A DNA stretch of 64,000 nucleotides from the NCBI GenBank assembly GCA_963766195.1, contig CAVXYY010000005.1, positions 620,001 to 684,000 on the forward strand. The letters run 5' to 3'. Origin of the DNA: JAHEFT01 sp963766195 (GTDB lineage Bacteria > Pseudomonadota > Gammaproteobacteria > Xanthomonadales > SZUA-36). The notes beneath the pieces are model-generated. The model saw nothing but the letters and a program-made list of their open reading frames with translations. It was not told the DNA's origin and searched no databases. The stretch's first letter is position 1; the number at the start of each line of letters is the position of its first letter. Made by a program: the position numbers and the translations under genes. Positions 1 to 8,154 of the stretch are shown in pieces.

Positions 1-2
1 AA

Positions 3-1712
3 GTGGACAGGCGCGTGACGGATCAGCAGGAAACCGGACTGACCTGTTTTCCGCGGGATATCGACCGCTGCGCCGTGCCGTCGCCGGTTCTCGAGCAGGC
101 AAGACAAGCCGACCGGGACGGTCGCTATCAACTGACACTGATCGAATACGGCGAGGATGCTCTGAAGCTCCGGATTCACATGATCCGCGCCGCCCAGCGC
201 TACATAGACCTGCAGAATTTCATCCTTCGCAAGGATGATACCGGCCAGTTGGTCCTTCACGAACTGCTCGATGCAGCCCGGCGCGGGGTCAAGGTTCGAC
301 TGCTGCTGGACCAGATGTTTTCGTTTTCGGATGTGCAGTACCTGCTGCGCCTGGCGATGGCGCACAGTAACTTTGAGATCCGTTTTTACAATCCGTCATT
401 TTACAAGGCGAAAATGGCCAACCACGACTGGATCAACGGAATGGCATGCTGTTTCCGCAGAGTCAATCAGCGCATGCATAACAAGCTGCTGGTGGTTGAT
501 GACCTGGCCGGCTTGATCGGAGGGCGCAACATCGCTGACCGGTATTTCGACTATGACCCGAACTATGATTTCAAAGACCGGGATGTGCTGGTTTTCGGAA
601 GGACGGCGCGCGAGATGCGTGAATCGTTCGACTGGTTCTGGTTTGGCAGGAAGACCATCCCGGTGCAGCACCTGCGTGACGTCGCGGCGGAGCTTTTCAA
701 GGGTGATCCCGGCAACCTTAAGCCTTACCGGCCGGCGGAACGTTTGCTCCCCCTGTTGGAGCAGATTGAAGACTCGGAGCAAATAGAGAAACTGTTTGTC
801 GAACCCGCGATTGACGTGGAGCGCCTTGCGTACTTTTCGGACCGGCCGCGCAAGCACGAAATCGAGGATGAGGCCGTGCCTGAAGACATCACCAGCGAAT
901 TATACGATGTGATCCTGTCGGCTAAACGGTCGGTGGTCATCCAGTCGCCCTACATGGTCCTATCCAGGCGGGCCCGCGGTATTTTCGCGGAATTGCGCGA
1001 ACAAAACCCGGAGATCGAGCTCGTCTTTTCCACCAATTCCCTGGCCTCCACTGATGCCGATACTGTGTACGCAAATACTCACCGGCACAAGAAACGATAT
1101 GTGAAGACGCTGGGATTCCGGATGTATGAGTTCAAGCCGTTTCCGCTTGATGCGCCGGAGTTCTTTCCGCGCTGGTCTGAGCTGATCGAAGAGAATAAGC
1201 GGGGTATGGTCAGCGAATCCGTTGTTTCGGGGGACAATTCCGTGATCCCGATGCCCGCTCCCCGCGTTGGGCTGCATTCCAAATCGTTTGTCGTCGATGG
1301 CCGTGTGGCCATGATCGGGTCGCACAATTTTGACCCGCGTTCTGAAGGATTCAATACCGAGAATGGCCTGATCGTGTGGGATGAAAAATTTGCCCGCAAG
1401 CTGGAACATCTGATTCGCCGCGACATTGAGCCCGAGAACAGCTGGGTTGTTGCTTTAAAGCCGGATAAGGAACAGGTAAAAAGCGCCCTGGCTCCGGTAA
1501 AAAAAACCATTCCCCAGTTCAAGCCGTGGTCATACGGCGCCACCTCGGTCTACGAGTTGGCGCCGGGCAAGCAGGCGGTGCCGCCCGGCTCGCCTGATTT
1601 TTACCGCAATTATTATTCGGTCGGTAGTTTTCCGGAAGTGATCAGGACGAACAGGCAGATTAACGTGGTATTCCTCAGCTCCTTCTTTTTCTTCCTTGAA
1701 CCGGTGTTGTAG
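3..1712 (+). CDS. Phospholipase D-family phosphatidyltransferase/phosphodiesterase, cardiolipin synthase-like
   Basis: Two HxKxxxxD catalytic motifs are visible: MHNKLLVVDD with His at about residue 159 and LHSKSFVVDG with His at about residue 425, each followed by the usual GG/GS-x-N stretch (GGRNIADRYFD, GSHNFDPRS). This is the two-HKD layout of the PLD superfamily, which includes cardiolipin synthases and PLD-like phosphodiesterases acting on membrane phospholipids. The first possible start is a GTG at base 3 and no signal peptide is visible, so the true N-terminus probably lies upstream of the window. A zinc-peptidase gene follows 15 bp downstream on the same strand. The family is certain; the choice between cardiolipin synthase and another phosphodiesterase is not. 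Confidence 0.85.
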   Translation: MDRRVTDQQETGLTCFPRDIDRCAVPSPVLEQARQADRDGRYQLTLIEYGEDALKLRIHMIRAAQRYIDLQNFILRKDDTGQLVLHELLDAARRGVKVRLLLDQMFSFSDVQYLLRLAMAHSNFEIRFYNPSFYKAKMANHDWINGMACCFRRVNQRMHNKLLVVDDLAGLIGGRNIADRYFDYDPNYDFKDRDVLVFGRTAREMRESFDWFWFGRKTIPVQHLRDVAAELFKGDPGNLKPYRPAERLLPLLEQIEDSEQIEKLFVEPAIDVERLAYFSDRPRKHEIEDEAVPEDITSELYDVILSAKRSVVIQSPYMVLSRRARGIFAELREQNPEIELVFSTNSLASTDADTVYANTHRHKKRYVKTLGFRMYEFKPFPLDAPEFFPRWSELIEENKRGMVSESVVSGDNSVIPMPAPRVGLHSKSFVVDGRVAMIGSHNFDPRSEGFNTENGLIVWDEKFARKLEHLIRRDIEPENSWVVALKPDKEQVKSALAPVKKTIPQFKPWSYGATSVYELAPGKQAVPPGSPDFYRNYYSVGSFPEVIRTNRQINVVFLSSFFFFLEPVL

Positions 1713-1727
1713 GTCAAAGCCTGGCCC

Positions 1728-2411
1728 ATGCATATCTTACTCATACTGATCGGGTTACTGGCGCTTGCCGTGGGCCCGGGCCTCTGGGTAAAACGCGTCA
1801 TGACGCGCTACCATTCCCCAGCGGATCGTTATGGATACAGCGGAGGCGAGACCGCCCGTAAATTGCTGGACTCCCTTGGTCTCGGGCATGTACGTGCCGA
1901 GATCACTGAAAACGGCGATCATTATGATCCCGTGGAAAAAGTTGTGCGGCTGACCCAGCAGAACTTTGAAGGCAAATCGTTGACCGCGATCACGATTGCC
2001 GCACACGAAGTCGGGCACGCATTGCAGGACGCGGAAGAGTTCGCACCATTACTATTGCGCACGCGTCTCGTGAAGTGGGTAGGCCCGGTGGAAAAAACCG
2101 GCGCGGTCCTGATGATGGCGACCCCGCTAATCATCGGGATCACCCGCTTGCCGGTCGCGGGACTCCTGATGGCGCTTGGGGGCTTGCTGACGCTGGGTTC
2201 TGCAGTCGTGATACATGCGTTGACCCTGCCTACCGAGTTCGACGCCAGTTTCGGCAGGGCGATGCCGCTGCTGAAAAAGCAGGACGTACTTTATCCCTCC
2301 GATGAGCGGCATGCACGCCGTCTTCTGAGGGCTGCGGCGCTGACGTACGTGTCGGCATCACTGATGAGTTTGCTCAATATTGCCCGGTGGTGGGCGATTT
2401 TGCGTAGATAG
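1728..2411 (+). CDS. Membrane zinc metallopeptidase, YugP-like
   Basis: A HEVGH zinc-binding motif sits at residues 93-97 in the context AAHEVGHALQDAEEF, typical of the YugP-type neutral zinc peptidase family (Zn_peptidase_2). An N-terminal membrane segment (residues 2-20) and a hydrophobic central pair of segments (about 126-165) suggest an integral inner-membrane protease. The 227-residue length is normal for the family. The substrate is unknown. The 3' end overlaps the convergent small membrane-protein gene by 38 bp. Confidence 0.85.
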   Translation: MHILLILIGLLALAVGPGLWVKRVMTRYHSPADRYGYSGGETARKLLDSLGLGHVRAEITENGDHYDPVEKVVRLTQQNFEGKSLTAITIAAHEVGHALQDAEEFAPLLLRTRLVKWVGPVEKTGAVLMMATPLIIGITRLPVAGLLMALGGLLTLGSAVVIHALTLPTEFDASFGRAMPLLKKQDVLYPSDERHARRLLRAAALTYVSASLMSLLNIARWWAILRR

Positions 2412-2784
2412 CCGCGGCTACCCACACCGCCACCAGTGCAACGCCAACGATCGAGAATTCCACGGCGACCTTCGAGCTCAACCAGGCGAGCAAGGGCAGC
2501 GCGAAACCGGTGGCCAGGCTGAGGCCGATGGTGGTTTTTTCTGACTCGAGCGCCAGGCCAAAGAACAGAAAGCCAGATGTCCAAAGAGCGGCCTGCAGGT
2601 AAACAACCAGGTCCGGTACGGTAACCAGCCAGGCGGCGCCCGTGATCAGTGCCAGGGCGGAAGCCAGGGTCAGTATCGTCCTGCTAACCAGGCGGGTGAG
2701 GCTGTTCAGTTTGTCGACCGGGTTGCGTGTGGCTGGATTTTTCAGGCGCTTGAGCCCGTCCCATTCGATTGCATGTGTTTTCAT
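2374..2784 (-). CDS. Small integral membrane protein, probable target of the adjacent TetR regulator
   Basis: This 136-residue protein is not recognised beyond being membrane-bound. After a polar N-terminus of about 35 residues there are roughly four hydrophobic segments (about 36-55, 62-77, 85-102, 108-128). It lies 51 bp downstream of the TetR gene on the same strand. The 18-bp palindrome at 2801-2818 sits 17 bp upstream of its ATG, so regulation by that TetR is a reasonable inference. The 3' end overlaps the zinc peptidase gene by 38 bp in the convergent direction, which is unusual but both frames look genuine. Confidence 0.65.
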   Translation of the reverse strand: MKTHAIEWDGLKRLKNPATRNPVDKLNSLTRLVSRTILTLASALALITGAAWLVTVPDLVVYLQAALWTSGFLFFGLALESEKTTIGLSLATGFALPLLAWLSSKVAVEFSIVGVALVAVWVAAAIYAKSPTTGQY

Positions 2785-2800
2785 CTTTATACTCCATAAT

Positions 2801-2818
2801 ACTTACTAATAAGTAAGT
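2801..2818. promoter_or_regulatory. Palindromic TetR operator ACTTAC-N6-GTAAGT (copy 1)
   Basis: A perfect 6-bp-arm inverted repeat with a 6-bp spacer lies in the gap between the TetR stop and the start of the small membrane-protein gene. The same arms with the same spacing recur at 3427-3444 in front of the TetR gene. Identical spacing and arms at two sites flanking a TetR gene is strong internal evidence for its operator. Confidence 0.75.
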
Positions 2819-2835
2819 TGAACAAACAAAAATTT

Positions 2836-3414
2836 TTAGTCGGTTATTCCGAGGTCGATACGAATCTGCTGGAAAATTTTATCCAGGTAATCCAGGCCAT
2901 GTACCCGCGCCAGTTGCCGGGCTCCCTGGATCATCGCCAGGATCGATACCGCCTTGGACATCGCTTCTCCGCCGAAATGAAACTCTTCCTGTTTCCGGCC
3001 GACCTCCATCACCCTGGTCAGCCAGTTTACTGAATCTTTCATGAAGCGGTTGTTGGCAGCCTTGAGCTCATCGCTGAGTTCGTCGTAATCAATGGCCAGG
3101 GCTCCTACCATGCATATGGGGCGCCCACATTTGCACTGATTCATGGTGAACGCAAACAAACCTTCCAACTGGGTCCGGGCATTACCTCCATACGCCATGA
3201 ATTCCGAGGTCGAACGGCGCAAAAGCTGGTGGTTTTCATCAATCAGGGCCCTGATCAGATCCGTCTTGTTCGGGAAATGATAGTGAATGGCCGCATTTTT
3301 CACGCCGAGCGGTTTGGCGATATCGCGGTAGCTGAATCCATTCATGCCACGCTGCAGCATCAGCTGAAACGCCGTGTCGATGATCTGTTCTCTTGTACTG
3401 CTGACCTGGCTCAT
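2836..3414 (-). CDS. TetR/AcrR family transcriptional regulator
   Basis: The N-terminus carries the TetR helix-turn-helix: an IIDTAFQLMLQRG helix followed by YRDIAKPLGVKNAAIHYHF and the NKTDLIRAL helix (residues about 9-55). The C-terminal ligand domain includes CKCGRPICMVGAL, a cysteine-bearing segment common in one TetR subgroup. Its length of 192 residues is normal. An ACTTAC-N6-GTAAGT palindrome lies 12 bp upstream of the start and a second lies before the downstream small membrane-protein gene, which suggests autoregulation plus control of that gene. The ligand is unknown. Confidence 0.85.
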   Translation of the reverse strand: MSQVSSTREQIIDTAFQLMLQRGMNGFSYRDIAKPLGVKNAAIHYHFPNKTDLIRALIDENHQLLRRSTSEFMAYGGNARTQLEGLFAFTMNQCKCGRPICMVGALAIDYDELSDELKAANNRFMKDSVNWLTRVMEVGRKQEEFHFGGEAMSKAVSILAMIQGARQLARVHGLDYLDKIFQQIRIDLGITD

Positions 3415-3426
3415 GCCGTCTCTCTG

Positions 3427-3444
3427 ACTTACTTGTAGGTAAGT
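3427..3444. promoter_or_regulatory. Palindromic TetR operator ACTTAC-N6-GTAAGT (copy 2)
   Basis: The same 6-bp arms and 6-bp spacer as at 2801-2818 occur here, immediately upstream of the TetR start on the minus strand. The position fits autorepression. The divergent lipoprotein gene starts about 80 bp away, so it could also be influenced. Confidence 0.75.
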
Positions 3445-3526
3445 ATAATACCGAAATTCGAAAAACGCAAGCCGGAACCTTTACACTGGTACTTGTTGAC
3501 ACTGTTCCACGAATGGAGATTCCGAA

Positions 3527-3868
3527 ATGCGCCGATCGCTGATGTTGTCCCTTCTGTTCCTGGGAGGGGTTGTTGTTTCCGCTTGCCAGGAAAAATCACC
3601 ACAGCCGGAAGTCGACATGCAGGCGCTGCGCCAGGCGATCATGAAGAAAACCGAGCAGATCTACTGGATTCACCTGAAGCTGGATTCAGCCTCTACCGCG
3701 GTCAGCGAGGCTGAATTGAAAATGAGCAATTCGGAGTGTTCGGATGCCGGCTACCTGGCGGCCGACGCCTACCGTAACCTGCAGCAGGCGGACGAAGCTT
3801 TGCTGGAGCTTGGGCGTGACCTCCAGGAGTTGTTGAACCTGGATATTGAGATGGCCAGCCGGGATTGA
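3527..3868 (+). CDS. Small lipoprotein of unknown function
   Basis: The N-terminus is a lipoprotein signal peptide: MRRS, a hydrophobic core, then the lipobox VSAC with Cys at residue 20. The mature part of about 94 residues is charged and helical-looking, with two further cysteines absent apart from one at about residue 69 (NSECSDAG). I do not recognise the family. It is a single gene between the TetR operator region and a REP element beginning 4 bp after its stop. The lipobox makes membrane anchoring likely. Confidence 0.7.
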   Translation: MRRSLMLSLLFLGGVVVSACQEKSPQPEVDMQALRQAIMKKTEQIYWIHLKLDSASTAVSEAELKMSNSECSDAGYLAADAYRNLQQADEALLELGRDLQELLNLDIEMASRD

Positions 3869-3871
3869 CCC

Positions 3872-3934
3872 GTAGGAGCGAATTCATTCGCGAAAAAACA
3901 GCGCGAATGAAAGCGCGAATAAATTCGCTCCTAC
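3872..3934. repeat. REPIN-type palindromic repeat, family A (copy 1)
   Basis: GTAGGAGCGAATTCATTCGC opens the element and its inverted counterpart ending GCTCCTAC closes it, with an extra internal half-copy. It lies between the lipoprotein gene and the convergent ubiB. The CTA of its right end (3931-3933) is the TAG stop codon of ubiB on the minus strand. Confidence 0.9.
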
Positions 3935-5592
3935 CGGGAATTAGCCCGAAACAGCAGCCAGGCGCCGATGGCCATGGATACCAGCCCGGGTGTGGAAGCA
4001 TCCAGCAGGTAAAATGGACCCACTTTCAACCCGGTCAGCACAGCACCGCTGAAAAACAGCGCCGATCCGGAGACGGCTTTCAACATTCGCCGGCTGGATG
4101 CTTCCCCGTCGGCTCTAAGCCGCGCCAGGTCGTGCGGGTCCGTCCTGCTGACCAGTTTTCCTTCAGTGGCCAGCTTCAGGTAGTCATGCAGCAGCCCGGG
4201 CATTTCCGGCGCCTTGCTGAGCCACCCCGGAAGTTTTTCACGCAGGTCTTTTGCGGCCTGGTCGATGCCGTGCTTTTCCCTCAGGATGGTCTCGAGTACC
4301 GGTTTGGAAGCAGCCATTACATCCAGTTCGGGATACAACTCGCGGCCCAGGCCTTCAATATTCAGCAGGGTCTTCTGCAACATGATCAGCTGGGGTTGAA
4401 TATCCAGTTTGAAACGGTAAGCCACCTGGAACAGCTTGAGCATCACGTTTCCGAATGAAATCTCGTTCAGCGGCCGCGAGAAACTGGGTTCACCCACGGC
4501 CCGTATCGAGGCCTCCAATTCATCCACTCGCGTGTCGTGAGGCACCCAGCCGGCATCAATGTGCAACTGCGCCACCCTGAAGTAGTCCCGGCTGAACAGG
4601 GCCTGGAAGTTTTCGGAAATGTAGTAAAGGTCCAGCGGGGTCAGGCTGGCGACGATCCCGAAATCCAGTGCGATATAGCTGGCGTTCTCCGGGTCTCTGA
4701 CATCCACCAGGATGTTTCCGGGGTGCATATCGGCATGAAACAGGTTATCCCGGAAAACCTGCGTGTAGAATACGCGGATCCCCATTTTGGCGAGCCTTTC
4801 AAGGTTGACGCCGGCGTCTCTCAGGCGCTTGACGTCACTGATCGGAATGCCCGACACGCGCTCCATCACCAGCACCTGCTCTTCGCAGTACGGCCAGTAT
4901 ATTTCCGGGATATACAGTTCCCTGGAGCCGGTAAAATTGTTCCGCAGAGCCGATGCGTTCGAGGCTTCCCGGGTCATGTCCAGTTCGTCGAAAATGAAGG
5001 TTTCGAATTCCCGCACGAACTCGGTCGGTTTCACCCTGGAACCGGTTGCCCAGTATTTTTCCGCCAGGCCGGCGATCGCCATCAACAGGTCAATGTCCCG
5101 CCGGATCAGCCGGCTGATGCCCGGGCGCACGACCTTGACCACGACTTCCCGGCCATCCGGCAGGGTGGCGGCATGGACCTGGGCGATGGAAGCGGATGCC
5201 AGCGGTTCCAGTTCGAATGAACCGAACAATTCAGACACCGGTTTCTTCAACGCGGCCTCGATGATCGTTTGGGCTTCAGCGCCGGGAAACGGGGGAACCT
5301 GGTCCTGCAGCAGGGCCAGTTCATCGGCGATGTCCGGAGCGACGAGGTCCCGCCTGGTTGAGATGATCTGGCCAAACTTGACATAGATCGGACCCATCTC
5401 GGTCAGCGCCAGCCGCAATCTTTCACCGCGGGGTTTCTCGGCCAGCCCGGATCTGCCCCATGGCGTGACCAGGCGCAGCAACCGCATTGGCCGGTAAAGG
5501 TGGGTGGCCTCCAGGAACTCGTCGAGCTGGTAGCGCGAAAGGATCGCACTAATTTTCAGCATGCGGGCAAATTGACGCAAAGAATGGATCAT
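3931..5592 (-). CDS. ubiB: Ubiquinone biosynthesis accessory kinase-like protein UbiB
   Basis: The 553-residue protein has the ABC1/ADCK kinase-like fold signatures: the KxGQ box in YVKFGQIISTRRDLV (residues about 70-85), the atypical ASIAQVHAATL loop, the HADMHPGN catalytic loop and the LDFG metal-binding box. The C-terminus carries two hydrophobic segments (about 505-550), as in UbiB, which is membrane-anchored and supports aerobic ubiquinone assembly. It overlaps ubiJ by 4 bp (ATGA) and is the last gene of ubiE-ubiJ-ubiB, the same order as in Escherichia coli. Its TAG stop belongs to the adjoining REP element. Confidence 0.96.
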   Translation of the reverse strand: MIHSLRQFARMLKISAILSRYQLDEFLEATHLYRPMRLLRLVTPWGRSGLAEKPRGERLRLALTEMGPIYVKFGQIISTRRDLVAPDIADELALLQDQVPPFPGAEAQTIIEAALKKPVSELFGSFELEPLASASIAQVHAATLPDGREVVVKVVRPGISRLIRRDIDLLMAIAGLAEKYWATGSRVKPTEFVREFETFIFDELDMTREASNASALRNNFTGSRELYIPEIYWPYCEEQVLVMERVSGIPISDVKRLRDAGVNLERLAKMGIRVFYTQVFRDNLFHADMHPGNILVDVRDPENASYIALDFGIVASLTPLDLYYISENFQALFSRDYFRVAQLHIDAGWVPHDTRVDELEASIRAVGEPSFSRPLNEISFGNVMLKLFQVAYRFKLDIQPQLIMLQKTLLNIEGLGRELYPELDVMAASKPVLETILREKHGIDQAAKDLREKLPGWLSKAPEMPGLLHDYLKLATEGKLVSRTDPHDLARLRADGEASSRRMLKAVSGSALFFSGAVLTGLKVGPFYLLDASTPGLVSMAIGAWLLFRANSR

Positions 5593-6218
5593 TCTTCAGG
5601 GTTTTCCAGGCGGCGTATCCGGGATTCCAGACGGTCGACCGATTGCCGGGTCTCGTCGATGGCTGAAGCGAAGTCCGCGAACTCATCGCTGCGGATTACC
5701 GGGGCCTGGCTCTGCTCCAGGTATTCGGCGAGCATGCTGTTCGCGTTTTCGGCTGTATGGCGGGCCTGTTCCGCCCCTGCACGCAGCCCCGAGGCGATCT
5801 GGTGGCCCCAGACATCTCCGAAAACCCGGGAAATGCGCCCTTCCCAGTCCGGATCCAGCTGCGAAAACAGGCGTTCCAGGTCGCGCGCCAGGTTGGCGTC
5901 CCCGGTAATGGTAACGCGGGATTCGGGGGTGCCCCACTTGCCGGTTTCTTCCGGTGCGGCCATGGCGAACAGGGCCACCGGTGATCCACTGATCACCGTG
6001 TCCGGCACAAAGGAGGAGCGGGTGCCGACTTCCACCCGGTAGCCGTTGAAAGCAAAAAACAGCGTGATGCCGATGCCTTCGATATCCAGTTGAAGCATCC
6101 GCCCTTCGAGCCGTTCCTGGCGGGAGCGTGAGCCATCATCCAGCTGAAGAAGTCGGTTTACTGCCGATTCCAGCATAGCGGCGAAAATCCCCGGGAGCGG
6201 CGTCTTGTAGTCGGGCAT
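5589..6218 (-). CDS. ubiJ: Ubiquinone biosynthesis accessory factor UbiJ
   Basis: This 209-residue protein has an SCP2-like N-terminal half (hydrophobic pocket region about residues 10-115) and a C-terminal coiled-coil-like helix (SAIDETRQSVDRLESRIRRLE). UbiJ binds ubiquinone intermediates and scaffolds the Ubi complex with UbiK. Identification rests on this architecture and on its position between ubiE and ubiB, where E. coli has ubiJ. It starts 2 bp after the ubiE stop and overlaps ubiB by 4 bp, so the three are almost certainly co-transcribed and translationally coupled. Confidence 0.92.
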   Translation of the reverse strand: MPDYKTPLPGIFAAMLESAVNRLLQLDDGSRSRQERLEGRMLQLDIEGIGITLFFAFNGYRVEVGTRSSFVPDTVISGSPVALFAMAAPEETGKWGTPESRVTITGDANLARDLERLFSQLDPDWEGRISRVFGDVWGHQIASGLRAGAEQARHTAENANSMLAEYLEQSQAPVIRSDEFADFASAIDETRQSVDRLESRIRRLENPEE

Positions 6219-6220
6219 GT

Positions 6221-6976
6221 TCAGGCGTGCACCCCGCTGTGGATCGCGACGATCCCGCCGGTCAGGTTACGAAAATGCACATCGTCGAATCCGGCGTCCT
6301 CCATCATCTGTGCCAGTTCTTCCTGCGGCGGATGTTTCCGGATACTCTCTGCCAGGTAGCGGTAACTGTCTTCATCGTCAGCGATCAGCTTACCAAGAAC
6401 CGGAAGAGCCCCGAAAGACCAGGCGTCATAAATCGCTTTCAGCGGCTCCGGCTGAACCGTGGAGAACTCCAGGATCAGCAGTTTGCCCCCGGGGCGCAGT
6501 ACCCGGTGCATTTCTTTCAGGGCTGCGTCCTTGTCCGTCACGTTACGCAGGCCGAATGCAATGGTCACCGCATCAAACTCGCCGCTGGCGAAGGGCAGTT
6601 GTTCCGCATTGGCAATCGCGTAACGGACGTTGCCAACGATGCCCCGGTCTTCGAGCCGCTGCCGTCCCACGCTGAGCATGGCTTCATTGATGTCACTCAA
6701 TATGACGCGACCGTTAGCGCCGACTTTTTTGCTGAGCAGGGCGGCGATGTCGCCGGTGCCGCCTGCCAGGTCCAGGACCCGGTCGCCGGGACCGATGCCG
6801 CTACCGGCGGTAAAATCGCGTTTCCAGATGCGATGAACGCCGAGCGACATCAGGTCATTCATCAGGTCGTAATTGCCGGCGACCGAATCGAACACTCCGC
6901 GAACCAGGCCGGCCTTTTCCCCGACCGCTACTTCACGGTAGCCAAAATGTGTAGTTTTCTCTTCTTTCATCGCCAT
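6221..6976 (-). CDS. ubiE: Bifunctional demethylmenaquinone/2-methoxy-6-polyprenylbenzoquinol methyltransferase UbiE
   Basis: The 251-residue protein matches UbiE throughout: an N-terminal FDSVAGNYDLMNDLMSLGVHR segment split around the UbiE signature, the SAM-binding motif VLDLAGGTGDIA at about residue 66, and the NVTDKDAALKEMHRVLRPGG signature near 170. It C-methylates the quinone ring in ubiquinone (and menaquinone, if made) synthesis. It heads the ubiE-ubiJ-ubiB operon and is divergent from the DUF748-like gene with an 89-bp gap that must hold both promoters. Confidence 0.97.
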   Translation of the reverse strand: MAMKEEKTTHFGYREVAVGEKAGLVRGVFDSVAGNYDLMNDLMSLGVHRIWKRDFTAGSGIGPGDRVLDLAGGTGDIAALLSKKVGANGRVILSDINEAMLSVGRQRLEDRGIVGNVRYAIANAEQLPFASGEFDAVTIAFGLRNVTDKDAALKEMHRVLRPGGKLLILEFSTVQPEPLKAIYDAWSFGALPVLGKLIADDEDSYRYLAESIRKHPPQEELAQMMEDAGFDDVHFRNLTGGIVAIHSGVHA

Positions 6977-7065
6977 ATTGTATCCTTGCAGTCATATTCG
7001 GGGGAGTCTTTCCTGATTCTTCCCGAGTACAACAGTTTGACCCGGATCTCGTTGAGGAACCTGTC

Positions 7066-7803
7066 ATGAAAAAGATACTAACCATTCTGATTGTTTTACT
7101 CCTGTTAGTTGGCGGGGCTGCCTGGTATTTCATCAACTTCCGCATGGATTCCCTTATAGAGAAGCGCATCGAAACCGTGGGCTCCCTGTCATTGGGAACA
7201 TCGGTCAGCGTTGGCAGCGTAAAAACGAGCATCAAGGACGGCTCGCTGAACATTTCCAGTGTCACCGTGGCCAATCCACCCGGCTTCAAAAACAAGGATG
7301 CGTTCACTCTGAATGGAATCGAAGCGGCGGTTGACTACGGCAGCCTGGATGTCAAGCGGCTGGTGATCGAAAACCCGGAAATCGTGATCGAGGAACTGGG
7401 CGGACAAACCAATTTTTCCCTGATGATGGCTGCGCTTGACCAGGAGAATTCAGATTCCGGGTCGTCCCCGGCCCCTGGCGGTGTGGAAGAACCGGTAATC
7501 GTGATTCGCCACTTCCGGATGAACGGCTCCCGGGCAGCGTTCGAATCGGAATCGCTGGACCGGTACACTGACATAAAAATCGACGCCATCGAGCTGAATG
7601 ATCTGAAGGGCACACCCACCGAATTATCAAAAGTGATTGCCGCCAGGATACTCAAGGAAATCAGCCGGGAGGCTGCGACTGAAATGTTGAAGGCGCAGGC
7701 CAAAAAGCAATTCAAAGACACAAAAGTGAATGTCAGCAAGAAGCTCAAGGACCTTTTGGGCGACGATGACGAGGAATCGGAAGTTCCTGAGGAACAGCAG
7801 TAG
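7066..7803 (+). CDS. AsmA/DUF748-like membrane-anchored periplasmic protein
   Basis: An N-terminal membrane anchor (residues 3-22, ILTILIVLLLLVGGAAWYF) is followed by an AsmA-like repeat region with GSLNISSVTVANPPGF, a signature of AsmA/DUF748 proteins that may act in lipid transport between membranes. The C-terminus is lysine-rich, then strongly acidic (LLGDDDEESEVPEEQQ). At 245 residues it is a short member. A GAGGA ribosome site lies 8 bp before the ATG. Its TAG stop leads straight into TAGGAGCC, resembling the start of the REP elements, although the clear REP arm begins 15 bp later. Confidence 0.75.
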   Translation: MKKILTILIVLLLLVGGAAWYFINFRMDSLIEKRIETVGSLSLGTSVSVGSVKTSIKDGSLNISSVTVANPPGFKNKDAFTLNGIEAAVDYGSLDVKRLVIENPEIVIEELGGQTNFSLMMAALDQENSDSGSSPAPGGVEEPVIVIRHFRMNGSRAAFESESLDRYTDIKIDAIELNDLKGTPTELSKVIAARILKEISREAATEMLKAQAKKQFKDTKVNVSKKLKDLLGDDDEESEVPEEQQ

Positions 7804-7864
7804 GAGCCGACCTGACTGTGGGAGCCGGCCATGCCGGCGATGGTGCTCCGAACCCGGTGAGGAA

Positions 7865-7955
7865 CCGGGTACCTGCCGTCGGGACACGCTCAAGACATCC
7901 CTGTCCGCTCCTCGGCTGTTCCCTACAGCCGACGGTCCCGCCAACAGGTACCCGG
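7865..7955 (-). repeat. Inner stem-loop, second repeat family, copy A
   Basis: CCGGGTACCTG at 7865-7875 pairs perfectly with CAGGTACCCGG at 7945-7955, and GGGAC/GTCCC extends the stem. Read on the minus strand, its loop contains GGCTGTAGGGAACAG and GATGTCTTGAGCGTGTCC, which recur in diverged form in copy B at 8017-8083. Confidence 0.75.
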
Positions 7956-8016
7956 CTCCTCCCCTAACTTTCCGACCGCGAATCGGCGTGTAACGCACTT
8001 CAAAGGAGGGGGTGGT

Positions 8017-8083
8017 ATGCCCTGTTCAGGACCATCAGCTGTCGGGAACAGAGGGAGTCTCGAACGTGTCCTGAACAGGGCAT
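8017..8083 (+). repeat. Inner stem-loop, second repeat family, copy B
   Basis: ATGCCCTGTTCAGGAC at 8017-8032 is the exact reverse complement of 8068-8083 (16 bp). The loop has AGCTGTCGGGAACAG and GAGTCTCGAACGTGTCC, matching copy A with about 15 nt fewer in the middle. The stem base AGGAC/GTCCT differs from GGGAC/GTCCC in copy A by a compensatory pair change. Confidence 0.75.
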
Positions 8084-8154
8084 GCTGCCCCCGACTGTGG
8101 CACGCGGCTCATTCGCCGGCATGGCCGGCTCCCACTGTAAGGGTGGTTGCGTCG

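Larger units (their letters stand above)
7818..8135. repeat. 318-bp composite element bounded by perfect 22-bp inverted REP arms (family B)
   Basis: The left arm at 7818-7839 (GTGGGAGCCGGC...GCCGGCG) and the right arm at 8114-8135 are exact reverse complements over all 22 bp. Each arm is itself a REP-like hairpin. Inside lie a small hairpin at 7851-7870 and two larger stem-loops at 7865-7955 and 8017-8083, listed separately. Family B resembles the Pseudomonas REP consensus in form. The size and nesting go beyond an ordinary REPIN, whose arms are usually under 100 bp apart. Confidence 0.8.
7804..8154. other. 351-bp gene-free interval filled by a composite palindromic element
   Basis: No coding frame here is convincing. 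The interval holds the composite repeat at 7818-8135 described separately, and the remainder is short linker DNA before the convergent MOSC gene. The stem-loops may also serve as bidirectional terminators for the two convergent genes. Confidence 0.8.

Noticed and set aside
4537..5386. Plus-strand frames opposite ubiB
   Set aside because: They mirror ubiB codons and lack ribosome sites and recognisable domains.
7801..8136. CRISPR array or tandem repeat region
   Set aside because: The repeats are inverted and nested, not direct with regular spacers, and no cas genes are present.
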